Shown piece after piece: positions 10,801-22,394 of a DNA stretch of 64,000 nucleotides. The notes under the pieces were generated by a model. It did no database searches and was not told the origin of the DNA. It saw only the letters and a program-made list of their open reading frames with translations. The position numbers were made by a program, and so were the translations under genes. The first letter of the stretch is position 1, and every line of letters begins with the position of its first letter. The DNA comes from Hamiltosporidium tvaerminnensis. Lineage: Eukaryota; Microsporidia; Dubosqiidae. Location of the stretch: assembly GCA_022605425.2 (NCBI GenBank), contig JAKIMF020000004.1:1175501-1239500 (forward strand). The letters are read 5' to 3'.

Positions 10801-12930
10801 ACAAATATTAGAATGTACAAACTAAAAAACTTCAGTACTAAAAAGAATAATATTCTTACATGTGTGATATATTAAACTTACAGTTTTTTTAATTAAAAAC
10901 AAATTTGCATAAGATGTATTTTTTTCAACTCACAAAAAATCCAAAACTTTTCCGTTCGGGTACAAAAACCTATTTTTAGATTTAAAGGGATGCGGATTAC
11001 TTGAAAGGTTAAGAAGAACTGCACTATATTTTTTAGTCTTTCACTTACAATATATATATTCCTGAAAAACAATTAATCGATGCAAATTTGGTTTTATAAT
11101 CCATATCTTCTTCTATATTACAAAAGTTAAAATAGTGTTTTCGGGCTCGTTTTCGAATGCTTATGAATCGTAAGACGATTTATGTTCAACAATTAGAATT
11201 ATTGTAATTTATTTCCATATTTTCGAAATGGTAAACTTAGGCCTAAAAATATTCATTTGTGATGTAACCATTTTATAAAAAATAGAGGCATATCCTATAC
11301 TTTGAATGAAATGTCTAGCTATTTCAAATCAAATATTAGCATACAATAGATAAAAAACCCTATCTCATATTTACGTTCGTACGGCAAAGGGAATTTAACT
11401 CGAATTTTAGAGGCCAAATCATTGAATTTGTACTAAATACCTTCGTATTCTTTTTATAACTGAGTTGGTTCGAATTTTCTCTTGAAATTCAATTATTACA
11501 AAGATTTAACATGAATATTTTTCTTTTAATAGTTTGCCACATTTTCTATAGTATATATCATAAGATTTTTACTTCTCCTTATAAATCTGTAACCTTTATA
11601 TTGATATGAATCGTTTTATCATATTCAATGAGTCATGCTAAACTTTCATTAATGGTAAAAAATATGTGATTATGATTGGAGAATGAAATACTTTGTACGA
11701 AATCCTTTTTTCAAATGCTTATCGAATTCAAAACGACTTATTTGAATTGTAGATAAGATATATATTGTACGAGAAATTTAGATAATTGGGCATTATACTA
11801 AAGGACCAAAGCGAATGGGAAATTCGATATGTTTTTTATTTTATTCGAAAAAAATGTCAGACATATTAAAAGATAGGGAGATTTCTGCAAAAAAAATCTT
11901 AATAAAAAAGCTGAAAAAATGCTTAAAATCCACAATATAAGATACGCTGCCGCTAAAAAAGTGGAATGTTGAGAGTATAGTCCAAGATTTCGACAGAGGC
12001 TGCATTGAGGCAAAACATTTTGACATTTGTTTTGAAAATAACAGGTGCCAATCCTTTTAATTTAGGCACCAAACATGGAATTTTGAATCAGTTTTACGCG
12101 AGGAATAGTCGATCTACAATATGTACATCGAACGTATTTTTAGATACAAAAATTCCAAAAGTCGAGATTTCCTTAAGAAAATATACAAGAATGGTTATTC
12201 AGTACCCTAGCCAAGGTTACAATCGATTTGAATGCAAACCTGGTCAAATCTGACAAATACAAGGACCGTCGGGAAAAAAGCTTTGTAACTTGAAATGCCA
12301 CGATAAAGGAAACTGCTCTAATAAATAAAAACGCTTGGATTTTAAATTTTATAAATGTACATTTTTTTTCGGTATAAGTACTTTTTCTATAATTTTTTTA
12401 CTTTAGTAAAATTTTCTCGTAGATTTGTATTTATAAAATATTAATAAAAAAATTCTCAAATTGTCCAATTTTATCGGTCATTATATATAATACCCAATTA
12501 TTTAAATTGCTCTTAAAATAAGACAAAACATCAAAAATAAGTGAGCAAAAATTTATACACAGAAATAGTCATCGATTTTCCAATATTTCTAATTCATATG
12601 CACTACCTATGTAACCTTTTTCTATTTTGATATAGCTGCTTGACTTAGACTTAAATCGAGGTAAAATTGTTTGTGATTTCAATGTAATCAACAAAATTAA
12701 AATTCTCAATCAAATCTTAAGAATTTAAAAGAACAATATGTGGTATATTATTCGCTTACCTTAGTATCTAAAGATGGAACATTTGCAGCAGTTTTATTTC
12801 TGAGTATATGATCATATTTTCTCTAAAATTTAATTTTAGACAATTAAATGTTCAAAATAACTTTAAAATAGCTTTGTCAAGCATTTGTTGTCAACTATAT
12901 TAGAATTGAAATTTAAATTGTTTTTCCTAC
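7871..12930. other. Long gene-free region with unidentified coding-like patches
   Basis: About 5 kb without an intact gene. Several short patches are GC-richer or keep an open frame longer than their surroundings: 8266-8450 (+, GC-rich); ~8655-8775 (-, reads ELYTLKGIRVKEVSQLIIED then more); ~9265-9395 (+, reads CRHSLNCFKLNKAWYDSGGV then more); and ~11990-12253 (+, reads LRQNILTFVLKITGANPF then more). A 20-bp direct duplication (GAAATATCACTGAATTCA core) lies at ~10460-10495. I could not assign any of these to a family. They may be transposon remnants. Confidence 0.4.
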
Positions 12931-13000
12931 GCTTTAATGGCCTAGTGGTGAGGATATCTAAATCTACTTCAGGGGCCGGGTTCTATCCCCGGTCGGACAC
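12931..13000 (+). pseudogene. tRNA-Glu-like relic
   Basis: The D-arm region TGGCCTAGTGGTGAGGATAT matches eukaryotic tRNA-Glu closely (A-box like). A perfect 5-bp T stem, CCGGG/CCCGG, encloses the loop TTCTATC (B-box like GGGTTCTATCC). The anticodon loop reads ATCTACT, which would give CTA rather than a Glu anticodon, and the anticodon stem has one mismatch. The acceptor strands (GCTTTAA and TCGGACA) do not pair. It is therefore a tRNA pseudogene or the head of a tRNA-derived SINE, not a working tRNA. Confidence 0.55.
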
Positions 13001-14999
13001 TCGTTACATGTATTATAAGAAATTTTGCATTGCTTTGACAACTTACAAATCAAGAGACTAATGTCTCTGCAACGTCTAGAACTTGGCGAGGCTTTATTTT
13101 ACTCTTGAATTGTGTTCCATCTGTAGAGAAAGGATTGAGCTAATTTAAAAAAAATACTTTATACATTTAAAAGCCTCCAAGACTTCCCGTACGATTTAGA
13201 TATGTTAACCAGCCTTAAACCATACGCATTTGGTATACAATTTAAGCATATAGGGTTGAAACATAATAAAAGTAAAAATAAGACTCATAACTCATCAGAT
13301 AACAATTTGTCTTTATATGAATTCTAGCACTTTGTTTTAAGGATCTAAATCAATTTTTTATCAATACCTTCAAAAGAATTGGATAGAATTTGAAAAGTTT
13401 TCAAAAAAAGTTTTAGATTTTTTTGTATGTTATTTCTTTCTATTTTTGATTAGTATTGTAGACCAGAAAAATATTTTACGGAAACAACAATATGCTTAGA
13501 TTTAAAATATTAACACAATCTTGATATTTGTGAATTGAATTACTCAATATACGATTATTCTTAGGATATATTCCTCACAATTATACATTTAAAACTTATG
13601 AATATAATTTTGTAAAAATCTTCATTATTTTACCGTGTATCGTATGAGTTCTTTGGTTTCAAAGTTACAAGTTAAACTTCTTTAGTCTGTTAACACAAGA
13701 TTTTTTTCTGTATAAATCTCTATTTATAAAATATTTTATACTTTTTTAACATAAAAATTTATTTTATCTACAAACGAATTAGATTTCTTAAAGTGTAAGT
13801 TCTTAGTACCTTACAATAGCAGCTTGTATGAGATGACAGCTTATTAGATTTTTATGTTACATATGAATATCTAAAATACCAAACACAATAATAGGCTTTA
13901 ACTTTTTACTTAAAAAACCCATTTGGGAGTTATAAGGATAATACTCGTTTACAAAATATTTCTGCAAAAACTTATTTTATTTTATATAATACTTAGCTTC
14001 ATAGTATTTTAGTCCATGAGATTGGGGGGAAACAGGATCCTACGACAATTGTGCATTTTAGTATCATATTTCACCTTTTAGGATCAGGGGCAATTTTTAG
14101 GATTATGTATGTGTCAACTTTCACCTAGATAACAGTGAATATACTTGATTCTCTCATTAGTATCTTAGAATCTGTAAAAGCTTTTTTTTGGTATTCTTCA
14201 GAAAGTTTCAACACTGGATTAAAAAAAATTGAGGTTATACTTGGATTTGATCTTCGATTAATTACGCATTTTGCGCAAAACGAGCAATTTTTTTAGTATA
14301 ATCCGCTTAGATAAATAATTGGTGTGTATTTAACAGGCTTTGGATACAAGGAGTTATATTAAACAACAAAGTGTTGGATATACGATGATAAAATCTTGAA
14401 TATTCGAAAATAGTAATATATGCTTGTTTGCTGCCATAGATTTAATTTTAATAAAATTGGTTTTTACGTTTAAATTCTTTCATTTTGCCGTGTATTGTGA
14501 TTCTACTTCAGATTTTCAACGTTTTTTTGTGTAATTAATAATATTTATTGATTTATTTTGAGCCATCATTACAAACTATTTAAACGTTAATTTAAACACT
14601 TAAAAGCTTGATGAATACATACACGTAAATTTTAGTTAAAAAATACATTCAATAAGAAAATTTATTATTTTGTATTTAAATAAGTTTAAAGAGTAAAATT
14701 TATCCAAATAATAAAAGAATTATTGTATTGAAAAATTTTACACTCAAAAATTCTGCTTATATAGAACAAAAAAACAGCCAAGTATTCGGATTGAAACCAC
14801 CAAATCGATATTGTGATGCCATAATCCGGTAAGAGGTCAATTTATCATCTTTTTTATGAATATATTATTAATCCACGACAATTTAACTCAGATGTTTAAC
14901 CATATATCCTAATATTGCATCATTGGGTTTTTTTATTATGTTTAGCCTATCCTATACGCCACCAAACAAATAAAATTAAATCCAAAAAAGTATTATTTT
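13001..14999. other. Intergenic, no feature seen
   Basis: About 2 kb of AT-rich DNA between the tRNA-like relic and the first copy of the segmental duplication. I see no frame or repeat I can support. Confidence 0.5.
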
Positions 15000-17900
15000 A
15001 TTTAAGAATGATCTAAGTTTTGTATTCTTTATGATGAATTCTAGAAAAATATTGAAAACTATTTTTCTGGTAATTAGTAAAATAAAGATAAACTAAAATC
15101 TTAAGAACAGTCAATGATTCGTTCTATAAATATCAAAGAACAATCGAACATTAAAAAAAACTATTCAAAATTTATTTTAATTTTCAGAAAAACATTTCAA
15201 GTTAAACAATTTTTTTATTTTAAATAAATTCCTACAATAAATTTAGGACAATTAATAGTTAAATTAGATGGTCCTATAAAAAAATTCGATTTTATATACA
15301 AATTTATAATTCTTATTAAAATAAATTGAAAGATATTGCTAATTTAACCCAAAATAGTAATTTTTTTAAAAATTATAAATACGATCTTTTTCTAAATTTT
15401 ATGAAATTGAATTTACGCTTTCTTTATATGCATTTATTCTATGAATCATTGTGGTTTTCTATTTTTATGTTTATAAACCATTCGAGTGAAAGAGATGTAA
15501 TATTTAATCTCGTAAGTAGCTATCAAGAATTATGTTCTCCTCATGTTTCAAAAAAAATCAAAACCGAATGCCTGTGCCAAATTCAGAGAATTAGTGTATT
15601 GAAAACAAGAGAAATCGAATTTATCAAAAAAATGTTTAGGAAAGTAAAAATGTGCAATACGAGGAGTATATTATTTATGATGTCGAAGAAAATAATATAA
15701 TTTTTGATAAATTTTATAAATTTAATAATATAAATTCAAATCTAGAAATATTTCTTTGTGATCATATAAAGAAATCCGAATTTTTAATCTTCTATAAATT
15801 TTTAATTTCATATTATTTATTGAATGATAAAATGACAATTGACAAATTTTACACTATATTATATTTTTTAGAATACTTTCGAACAAAGCATGATGATGAA
15901 TCGGAAGTCTTATAAAAATGATATTGTATTCTTTAACTATATCCGATGATATAAAACATTTTGATCTTGACAAAGTTTCGTTTCATTTCTCCAAGCAGGT
16001 GTATTTCTCTCATGAAATGTTCAAAAAGATATCTCAAGAATATTTTAAAATTGTAAACCCAGAAATAGATTCATATACTTCCTTTTTTATAAAAGAAAAA
16101 GAAAATTATGTTTCTAAACCATATAAAGGTTTATATAGCGAAGATAAAATTCATATTTTAGTGATAACTAATGTATTTGACTTATTTTTTTCTAAAAATA
16201 TAGCCAAAAATCAAAAAAGCAAAAATTTATTGATTCTGTTTCTTAATACATTGGATATAAAGTATTTGAATATATTTCATATGAGGGAAATACATTTTAA
16301 AACTTTTGTTTTATTTTACAGAATCTAAAAAAAAGATTGTATGAGATTGTATTCTATTATAGTTTAATACGTGACGAGACCTTAAGATGTTTTAATACCA
16401 ACTTAATGTTTGCAAACCTAAAAAAAAATCATTTTTATTAATTCTTTTATCGAAACAAGTTTAACATTTTCGCATTCTTTGAGCAAAATAAATGAATTTA
16501 TATTTTATGAGAATAGTATTCCGAAACCAGAATATAAAGTTTCGGAAATACAGGATATAGAAAATCTTAACTTAATCGAGGAGATAATAAAAAACCTTCA
16601 ACATGTATACCAAAAATCTTCAATTCAAGATTTGATTTTCCGCAATAAAAATATAAGTGAAACAAAAAAAGATTTTTATATTAGATTATTCAAAGAAGAT
16701 ACATCGAATAATAAAGTCAAAATCTTAGAATGGTTAAATTTAGAAAGTAAACATTGGGAAATCGAAGGTTTTTATAATTATAATGGTAATTTTAATAATA
16801 TTGCACTGACTGTAAAAACATCAAATTTGACGCTGTTTACATACAAAGATACTGTATTAGATAAAAATATTAAAGAAATAGCAATTCATAATTCAAAAAT
16901 AAATTTCAGTTTTCTAGCAGATATTTTAAACATAAATGAGCTTGAAAGCCTTACAGTATCGTTTTCTGATATAATTATGAAAAAAGACACTCTTATTAGA
17001 AATCAATCTATAAAATATTTTTATTTTAACTGTCTAGACATTACTGATTTCCCGCTTTTTTATCGGGTAATATCAATGTTAACTGGTCTTAAAAAAATCT
17101 CATTCAGATTTATTGACAAAATCGAATTTGTCGCTTTTGAGATATCATATGTTTATATAAAAGAACTGATGATATATAGCAATAGCCATACAAAGTATTT
17201 TGTAAAACTTTTAGAAAACCAATCGGAGTATACATTACTAAGAGTAAACAGTATTGTAAATGAAGAATTCCATTCAAATTCTTTAAAATTTTTATTTGAA
17301 AAATATGATCTATGCAGACTTAAGACACTATATCTTTCTGATATTTCTATTGGAAAAACAGATTCCGGTGCAATTGGTGGTTTATTATATCTTGAGAAAC
17401 TGAATATAGAAAGAATAATTTTGTGCGATATTTTTTTTTCCGAATTGTTTTGTACTTCTAAAGAGTGCAACATAAAGATATTGTGGGTACTGAAAGTAAA
17501 TATTAATATAGCAGATTTAAAATTTATTTCGAATTTGAATAAACTTAAGAATCTGATATTTGTAGGTTGTAATATCCAGCAAATAACTTCTATGTATATA
17601 AAAATGTCATTCATAAGAAAATTTCGAATTAAACTTTGGTAAGAAAATCAGAATTTATTTGAAGCAGTCATTCAATTTATAAAAGATGCTTTTGAACCAA
17701 AAAACGTAGAAATAGAGATTTCCAGGCTTCAATATACAACTAACGAAGATAATTTTTTTTAGTTAAAAATGTATTCAATTTTTTTGTGCTTTAATGTAAT
17801 TATGACTGTTTATATTTTTTGTTTTTTAACTTTTGAGTGATTCCTTTGATCTAATCATAGATATAATTATATATGTATCATAATAAATTCGATTAAAATC

Positions 17901-19490
17901 TATATTTTATTTTGTTAAAAATTAGAAATTACAAAAACGATCTAGAAATTGTTTTCATAATGATCAATATGAAAATTCGGTTCGGACCATATCTAAAAAC
18001 AAAAGTGAATGTCTTCAATAACGAATTAAAAGATACTTTTAAAAGAAGAGATAAAATAATTATATATTAAAACCTGGTTGAATTACATTTTTTTTATCAT
18101 ATTATTCATCACTAAAAAAATGAAGGTTTATAAATTGTACAGACATATACATAGTTAAGAAATAAATCATAATAGATTTTAAGAAAAAAATTGATATCAG
18201 ATATAACAGAGTTCCGCTTATTACTAAACCATACGTAAGTTAGAGATATTTTTGACGAAGATGTTTTAAAACACCCTTTGCATCTATTATATGTCTAGCT
18301 TTAATTTTTAAAACCTAATAATAAAACAATATGCCGAAATAATATAAGTTGAATTATGATAAGAGTAATATAAATTAGATTTATTATTTATTATTTAAAA
18401 AATTTTATATGTACAAAAACCGAGACCGAAATTTTAACCGTAAAAAATTACTTCTTTAAGAATGGTTAAATTATATTATAGACAAAAAATCATGCAAATT
18501 GAGAAATACAAAATTTTTATATTACCAATCATTTAATCTAGACAAACTTCATGTCTTATAGATTTTGATAAAAGATATGCATCAAATCTTATAAATTTCT
18601 AAAGATGATAAAAAAAAATATTACAATTGAGTTAAATTAAATTAGATTATCAATTACTAAATTCTCAACCAGCAAACAAATTCAAGTTAGGCAATATGAG
18701 AACATATGGCTTAATAAATGTTTAATAGATTTATTTGGTTTTTCTGCTATATTCTAATTGTGGAGTTTGGTTTTAATTGTTACAATATGTTATTTATAAA
18801 ACTTCTAAGTAACTTTGAGAAAATAATTAGACTATATCTTGAATTTAAATTTTTTATAAAAACTTAGTTTTTTTTATATTTTCGGTCCCTTTTATTATCT
18901 CTCTACTCTATGTAAATCAATAATTATTTGAAAACGTTTTCTTTATAATTTTAACAAAACCAACTTTATAGATTAAATATGAAAACAGTAAGTTAAAATG
19001 ATGCGTTTAGAAGAGTTTACCGATCTTTTTTACAGTACTTAAAGCCCATTGGGCTCCTACTATATTAGATTCTAACAACAAAGTTCTAATTTAATAAGTT
19101 CTTTTTATGGAAAAGATGAAACAAAAACACGAGCTACTTACTTTATGGAACCGGGAATTAGAATAGAAATATTGAATACTAAATATCTTAGTTTAAAATG
19201 ACTCTAGTGTTAAAATGATAGTATATTGTCTTATAAACGAAATTCTGTGTAGAAAATCGAGATAGACTAGTTTATCTATTATACTAAAAATCTATATATT
19301 CTAGCTCAATATTTATTGTTGCATTGAATTTCCGAAATTTCATCAATCATTTTGATCCAAAATAAAGTAGTTTTGGTTATGCTTATAATATAGTGCGGAA
19401 TTTTATATATCTAATTATTTTTTATTAGTCATAGTTTATTTCGTTGAATGTGATTTTTACTGTTTTGCAATATATTATTTGTTATGATTT
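15000..19490 (+). repeat. Segmental duplication, copy 1 (partner 22395-26875)
   Basis: Starting at GAATGATCTAAGTTTTGTAT, this segment is collinear with 22395-26875 at an offset of about 7.39 kb. The match covers the upstream DNA (including AATATCAAAGAACAATCGAA), the leucine-rich-repeat pseudogene and about 1.7 kb downstream (for example TTCTTTAAGAATRGTTAAAT). Coding parts are the best conserved. Noncoding parts are diverged but alignable by eye. Ends are approximate. Confidence 0.8.
15401..17762 (+). pseudogene. Broken secreted leucine-rich-repeat protein gene, copy 1
   Basis: The ATG at 15401 begins a hydrophobic, signal-like N-terminus (MHLFYESLWFSIFMFI). A mostly helical domain containing NLEIFLCDHIKKSEFLIFY follows, then a C-terminal leucine-rich region with LxxLxLxxxxI repeats (for example LKTLYLSDISI, LEKLNIERI and LKNLIFVGCNI). 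Comparison with copy 2 shows the breaks: one-base losses near 15645 and 15905, a frame change near 16300, a stop near 16440, a frame change back near 16475, and a TAA at 17640. The original frame continues past that TAA to TAG at 17760. A 387-codon piece (16479-17642) is still open but lacks an ATG at its head. Secreted LRR families are known in microsporidia and are thought to face the host. The role here is inferred, and the gene looks dead unless rescued by a downstream start. Confidence 0.75.
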
Positions 19491-20163
19491 ACAATCTATT
19501 GTTGCTTTAAGCTAAGATTAGAAGTATATATTTTATAAAATATAAAAATTTATAGAAATCTTCCTAATTGCGCTTAATGATTTAAAATATTACTGTATTT
19601 TTTTTTAATTTTCAAGTATGCATTACCGGCTAGAAATTTTATGTTTTTTTTTAATTTTCGTTGAAGTCATTTCATATAAATTGTATAATGTGAAAGAAAA
19701 ACGGCAGTTACCAAACAAACTTTGAGATATTTTGAAAATATATGTCTGATAAAGTAAAACCTAAATACTATATAAAAGGTTTGTAATATTCTGATATAAT
19801 TTTTTTGCTTCATAAATACATAATTTGAAAGTTGTTTCAGGACAAATGAACAAGTATAATACAACATTTGCGAATAAAACCCCACATCCTAAATACATAA
19901 CTATTAGGTGTAAAGTTATTTTCTTCAGACTAAACAAACAAGACATGCAACTACATCTACTCTTATTCAAAAAGAAAATTGACTTAAAAGTTTAGGCTCA
20001 ATATTAAACACTGTAAAAATCATAAAGCGGGGATTAGAAGGATGTAATTATTGTCGTAATCGTAATCCGCTTTATCTATTACTTACTATAAAATAAAGGT
20101 AAAATGTGCTTTGCGATTCCTACGGTAATCAATAAAATGTAGGAGCTCAGAGTTTTGTTGTAA

Positions 20164-20394
20164 ATTAAAGAATTGGCGGGAAGAATAATTAGCGGATATA
20201 AAAATAACTTAAACAAAATGCTGAAAAGCAACAATTCCGAATACTTGAAGTACTAGGATAGCCTAGAGGAAAGCGATAAATTTAATACGGTCATAGAGTC
20301 TGCTAGAACTTGGTATTTTTATAAAACGAAAAGAGCTGCTGATGTTCATTATAAAAAATCCAGTTTTTTTCGTTTAAAATTTTATTATTCTTGA
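20164..20394 (+). pseudogene. Unidentified coding relic
   Basis: One frame runs 77 codons with a single amber stop (20254-20256) and ends at TGA. It reads ELAGRIISGYKNNLNKML, then DSLEESDKFNTVIES, then RTWYFYKTKRAADVHYKK. In DNA this AT-rich, several more stops would be expected by chance, and the residue mix looks protein-like. I recognise no family. It lies in the spacer of the segmental duplication, just before a repeat B copy, and could be part of a transposon. Confidence 0.4.
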
Positions 20395-20506
20395 AAGGAG
20401 CTTTAATACAAACAAAAATACCATGAATACGAAATTCAGAACTTTTTTCGAGAGATGTATTTTAAATATCGTTATAGGTGTGGGTAATCATTTTTTTGTG
20501 TTCATT

Positions 20507-20734
20507 CATCATCCTCGGCATTACGGCCCTGCACAAGTTTTGGTCTCCCTCGGTAATGCTGTCGACCAGGCTTTTCCAGTAGGTTCGTATATTTTTTTGG
20601 GTTTCATAACAAGGGGGTTTCAAAGTGGGGATTGTTAGCCCAACGCCAACCTCAACCTGGAAGACTAGTCCTTTTTAGTCGCCTCTTACGAGAAGCAATG
20701 AAATCACCACGCCAATTCTGCTCCCGCAATGGTG
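20507..20734 (-). mobile_element. SINE-like repeat B, copy 1
   Basis: The + strand starts CATCATCCTCGGCATTACGG and contains TAGTCGCCTCTTACGA near its other end, followed by GCCAATTCTGCTCCCG. It shares this order with copies at 20890, 56530, 61086 and (inverted) 61603. I orient it on the minus strand because a truncated copy keeps the CATCATCGG end, as expected if that is the 3' end of an element mobilised by a LINE. Any target duplication here is unclear (TGTTC only). Confidence 0.75.
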
Positions 20735-20889
20735 AATTTATTGTTCGATGATAAATCATATGAATTCTTTGTATGAATACTTATAAGTTTAACTTTTAAA
20801 TGCTGTAAATATAAAATATTTTTTTTTGTACGCAGTTCTCTTTACTGCTCATTTAGGAGATATTAGTATGTTTATTATTGTTTTATTTT

Positions 20890-21118
20890 CGTTGGCACTA
20901 CAGCTCTGAAAGAGCCTTGGCCGCTTTCGGTAATACCGCCACCCGGTATTTCTTCCGCGAGTTTGTTTACTTTTTTTCAGGTTCTGTAACAAAGTACTGT
21001 AAAAAGGCGGGCTATTGGGCTTAAACCAACTCCAAGATAGAGAACCAGTCTCTTTTAGTCGCCTCTTACGACAAGCAGATTAGATTCCGAACCAATTCTG
21101 CTCTCTGCTCTCGGCATG
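20890..21118 (-). mobile_element. SINE-like repeat B, copy 2
   Basis: This copy runs GTTGGCACTACAGCTCTG, then TAATACCGCCACCCGG, then TAGTCGCCTCTTACGACAAG, then CCAATTCTGCTC. It is in the same orientation as the copy at 20507, about 155 bp downstream of it. The CATCATC end is lost or mutated, and no target duplication is seen. Confidence 0.75.
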
Positions 21119-22394
21119 TTCGGAAATAGTAGAAAGTTTTAAAGGTAAAAATTGTTTAATATTTTTCTCAAACAAATCTAGGTTTATGGCATGTTTAACT
21201 TCTTCATATCATACATAAAAAGTTTCTATTATAGTTCGCCTATTTGAATTTTCTATGTTATTCGTGACAATGCCTGGACCTCAACTCTGCAAATTTGATC
21301 TAATTTTTATATCACTAAAATTTTGATGGTAGTTTTATAGATAAAAACACCGGGTAACAAACCATTTATACAAAATCATTTTTTTTACTACAATACTTGT
21401 TACAAATATCATTTTAATCTGTAATACAAGAGAAAAAAAAGACTTTAGTAAAATATTGCATTTACTGTTGTTGTTCCCTATTTTCTGATTCAATTTTTTT
21501 TATTTTTTCGATTAGTTCTGAATTTTTAGGAAATATAAAATAACGATACTTTGAAGTTTTTTGGATTTCGGAGAACATTTAAAGCCATTTTAAGTATTCT
21601 TGAAAGATTTGTACTACTGCATATAGAAAAATACACAGATGCTCTTTATTTCAAACTTTTATTTATGATATGGTTGGTGCGCAATTAACAATAATTTTTC
21701 ATAATGGAAGCTTAGGTACATATCTTGGATTTCGCTATGGGCTTTGCAACCGAGACATATACTAACCAAAGAAAATTAAGTTTTGGAAGATGGATCTTAA
21801 GTATATAAAAATTTTAATTATGTAAGTTTGCTGTTAGAGGTGAATTTTGAGCACAGTTAATTTACATGGGAATCTCTTTTTACTTGCACTTCATCGCCAC
21901 TAAAATCGGGTTTTAAATTAAATTTTTAGCCTCATTTAGAAATGTTCATTTTTTTACTTTGAGGCTTCATCTCATAATCTTTAAAATGTATATTAAATCA
22001 ATTGAAAACTTGAACTATATTTCAAAGAACTTTTATCTAAAAAAATACAGGCATCGAAAAGTATATTATTTTGTTGATCTAGATTTGTTTAAATGAGCAA
22101 TTTATTGATTTTAAAGAAGAAATAAAGCTTTGAGAAACTTTAAAACGAAAAAAATTTCTAATTTATAACAAAAAATAACTAAATAGTTGAATTAAAACTA
22201 AGTACACAATAAATAAGACGATATTTGCTGGACAGTAATTTAATTTGTATATTCACGATAATTAAACGTATGGAATTTACAAAACATATTGTTACAATCA
22301 ATTAACACCTTCTTGCTTTTTTTCTAACGATTGTTTTAAAAAACTAAAAAAAAATCAAAAAAATACCATTCAACTGTGGAAATATCAATTTTTA

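Noticed and set aside
20423-20638. 71-codon + frame
   Set aside because: It runs through repeat B copy 1; the translation has no constraint and other copies are not open in that frame.
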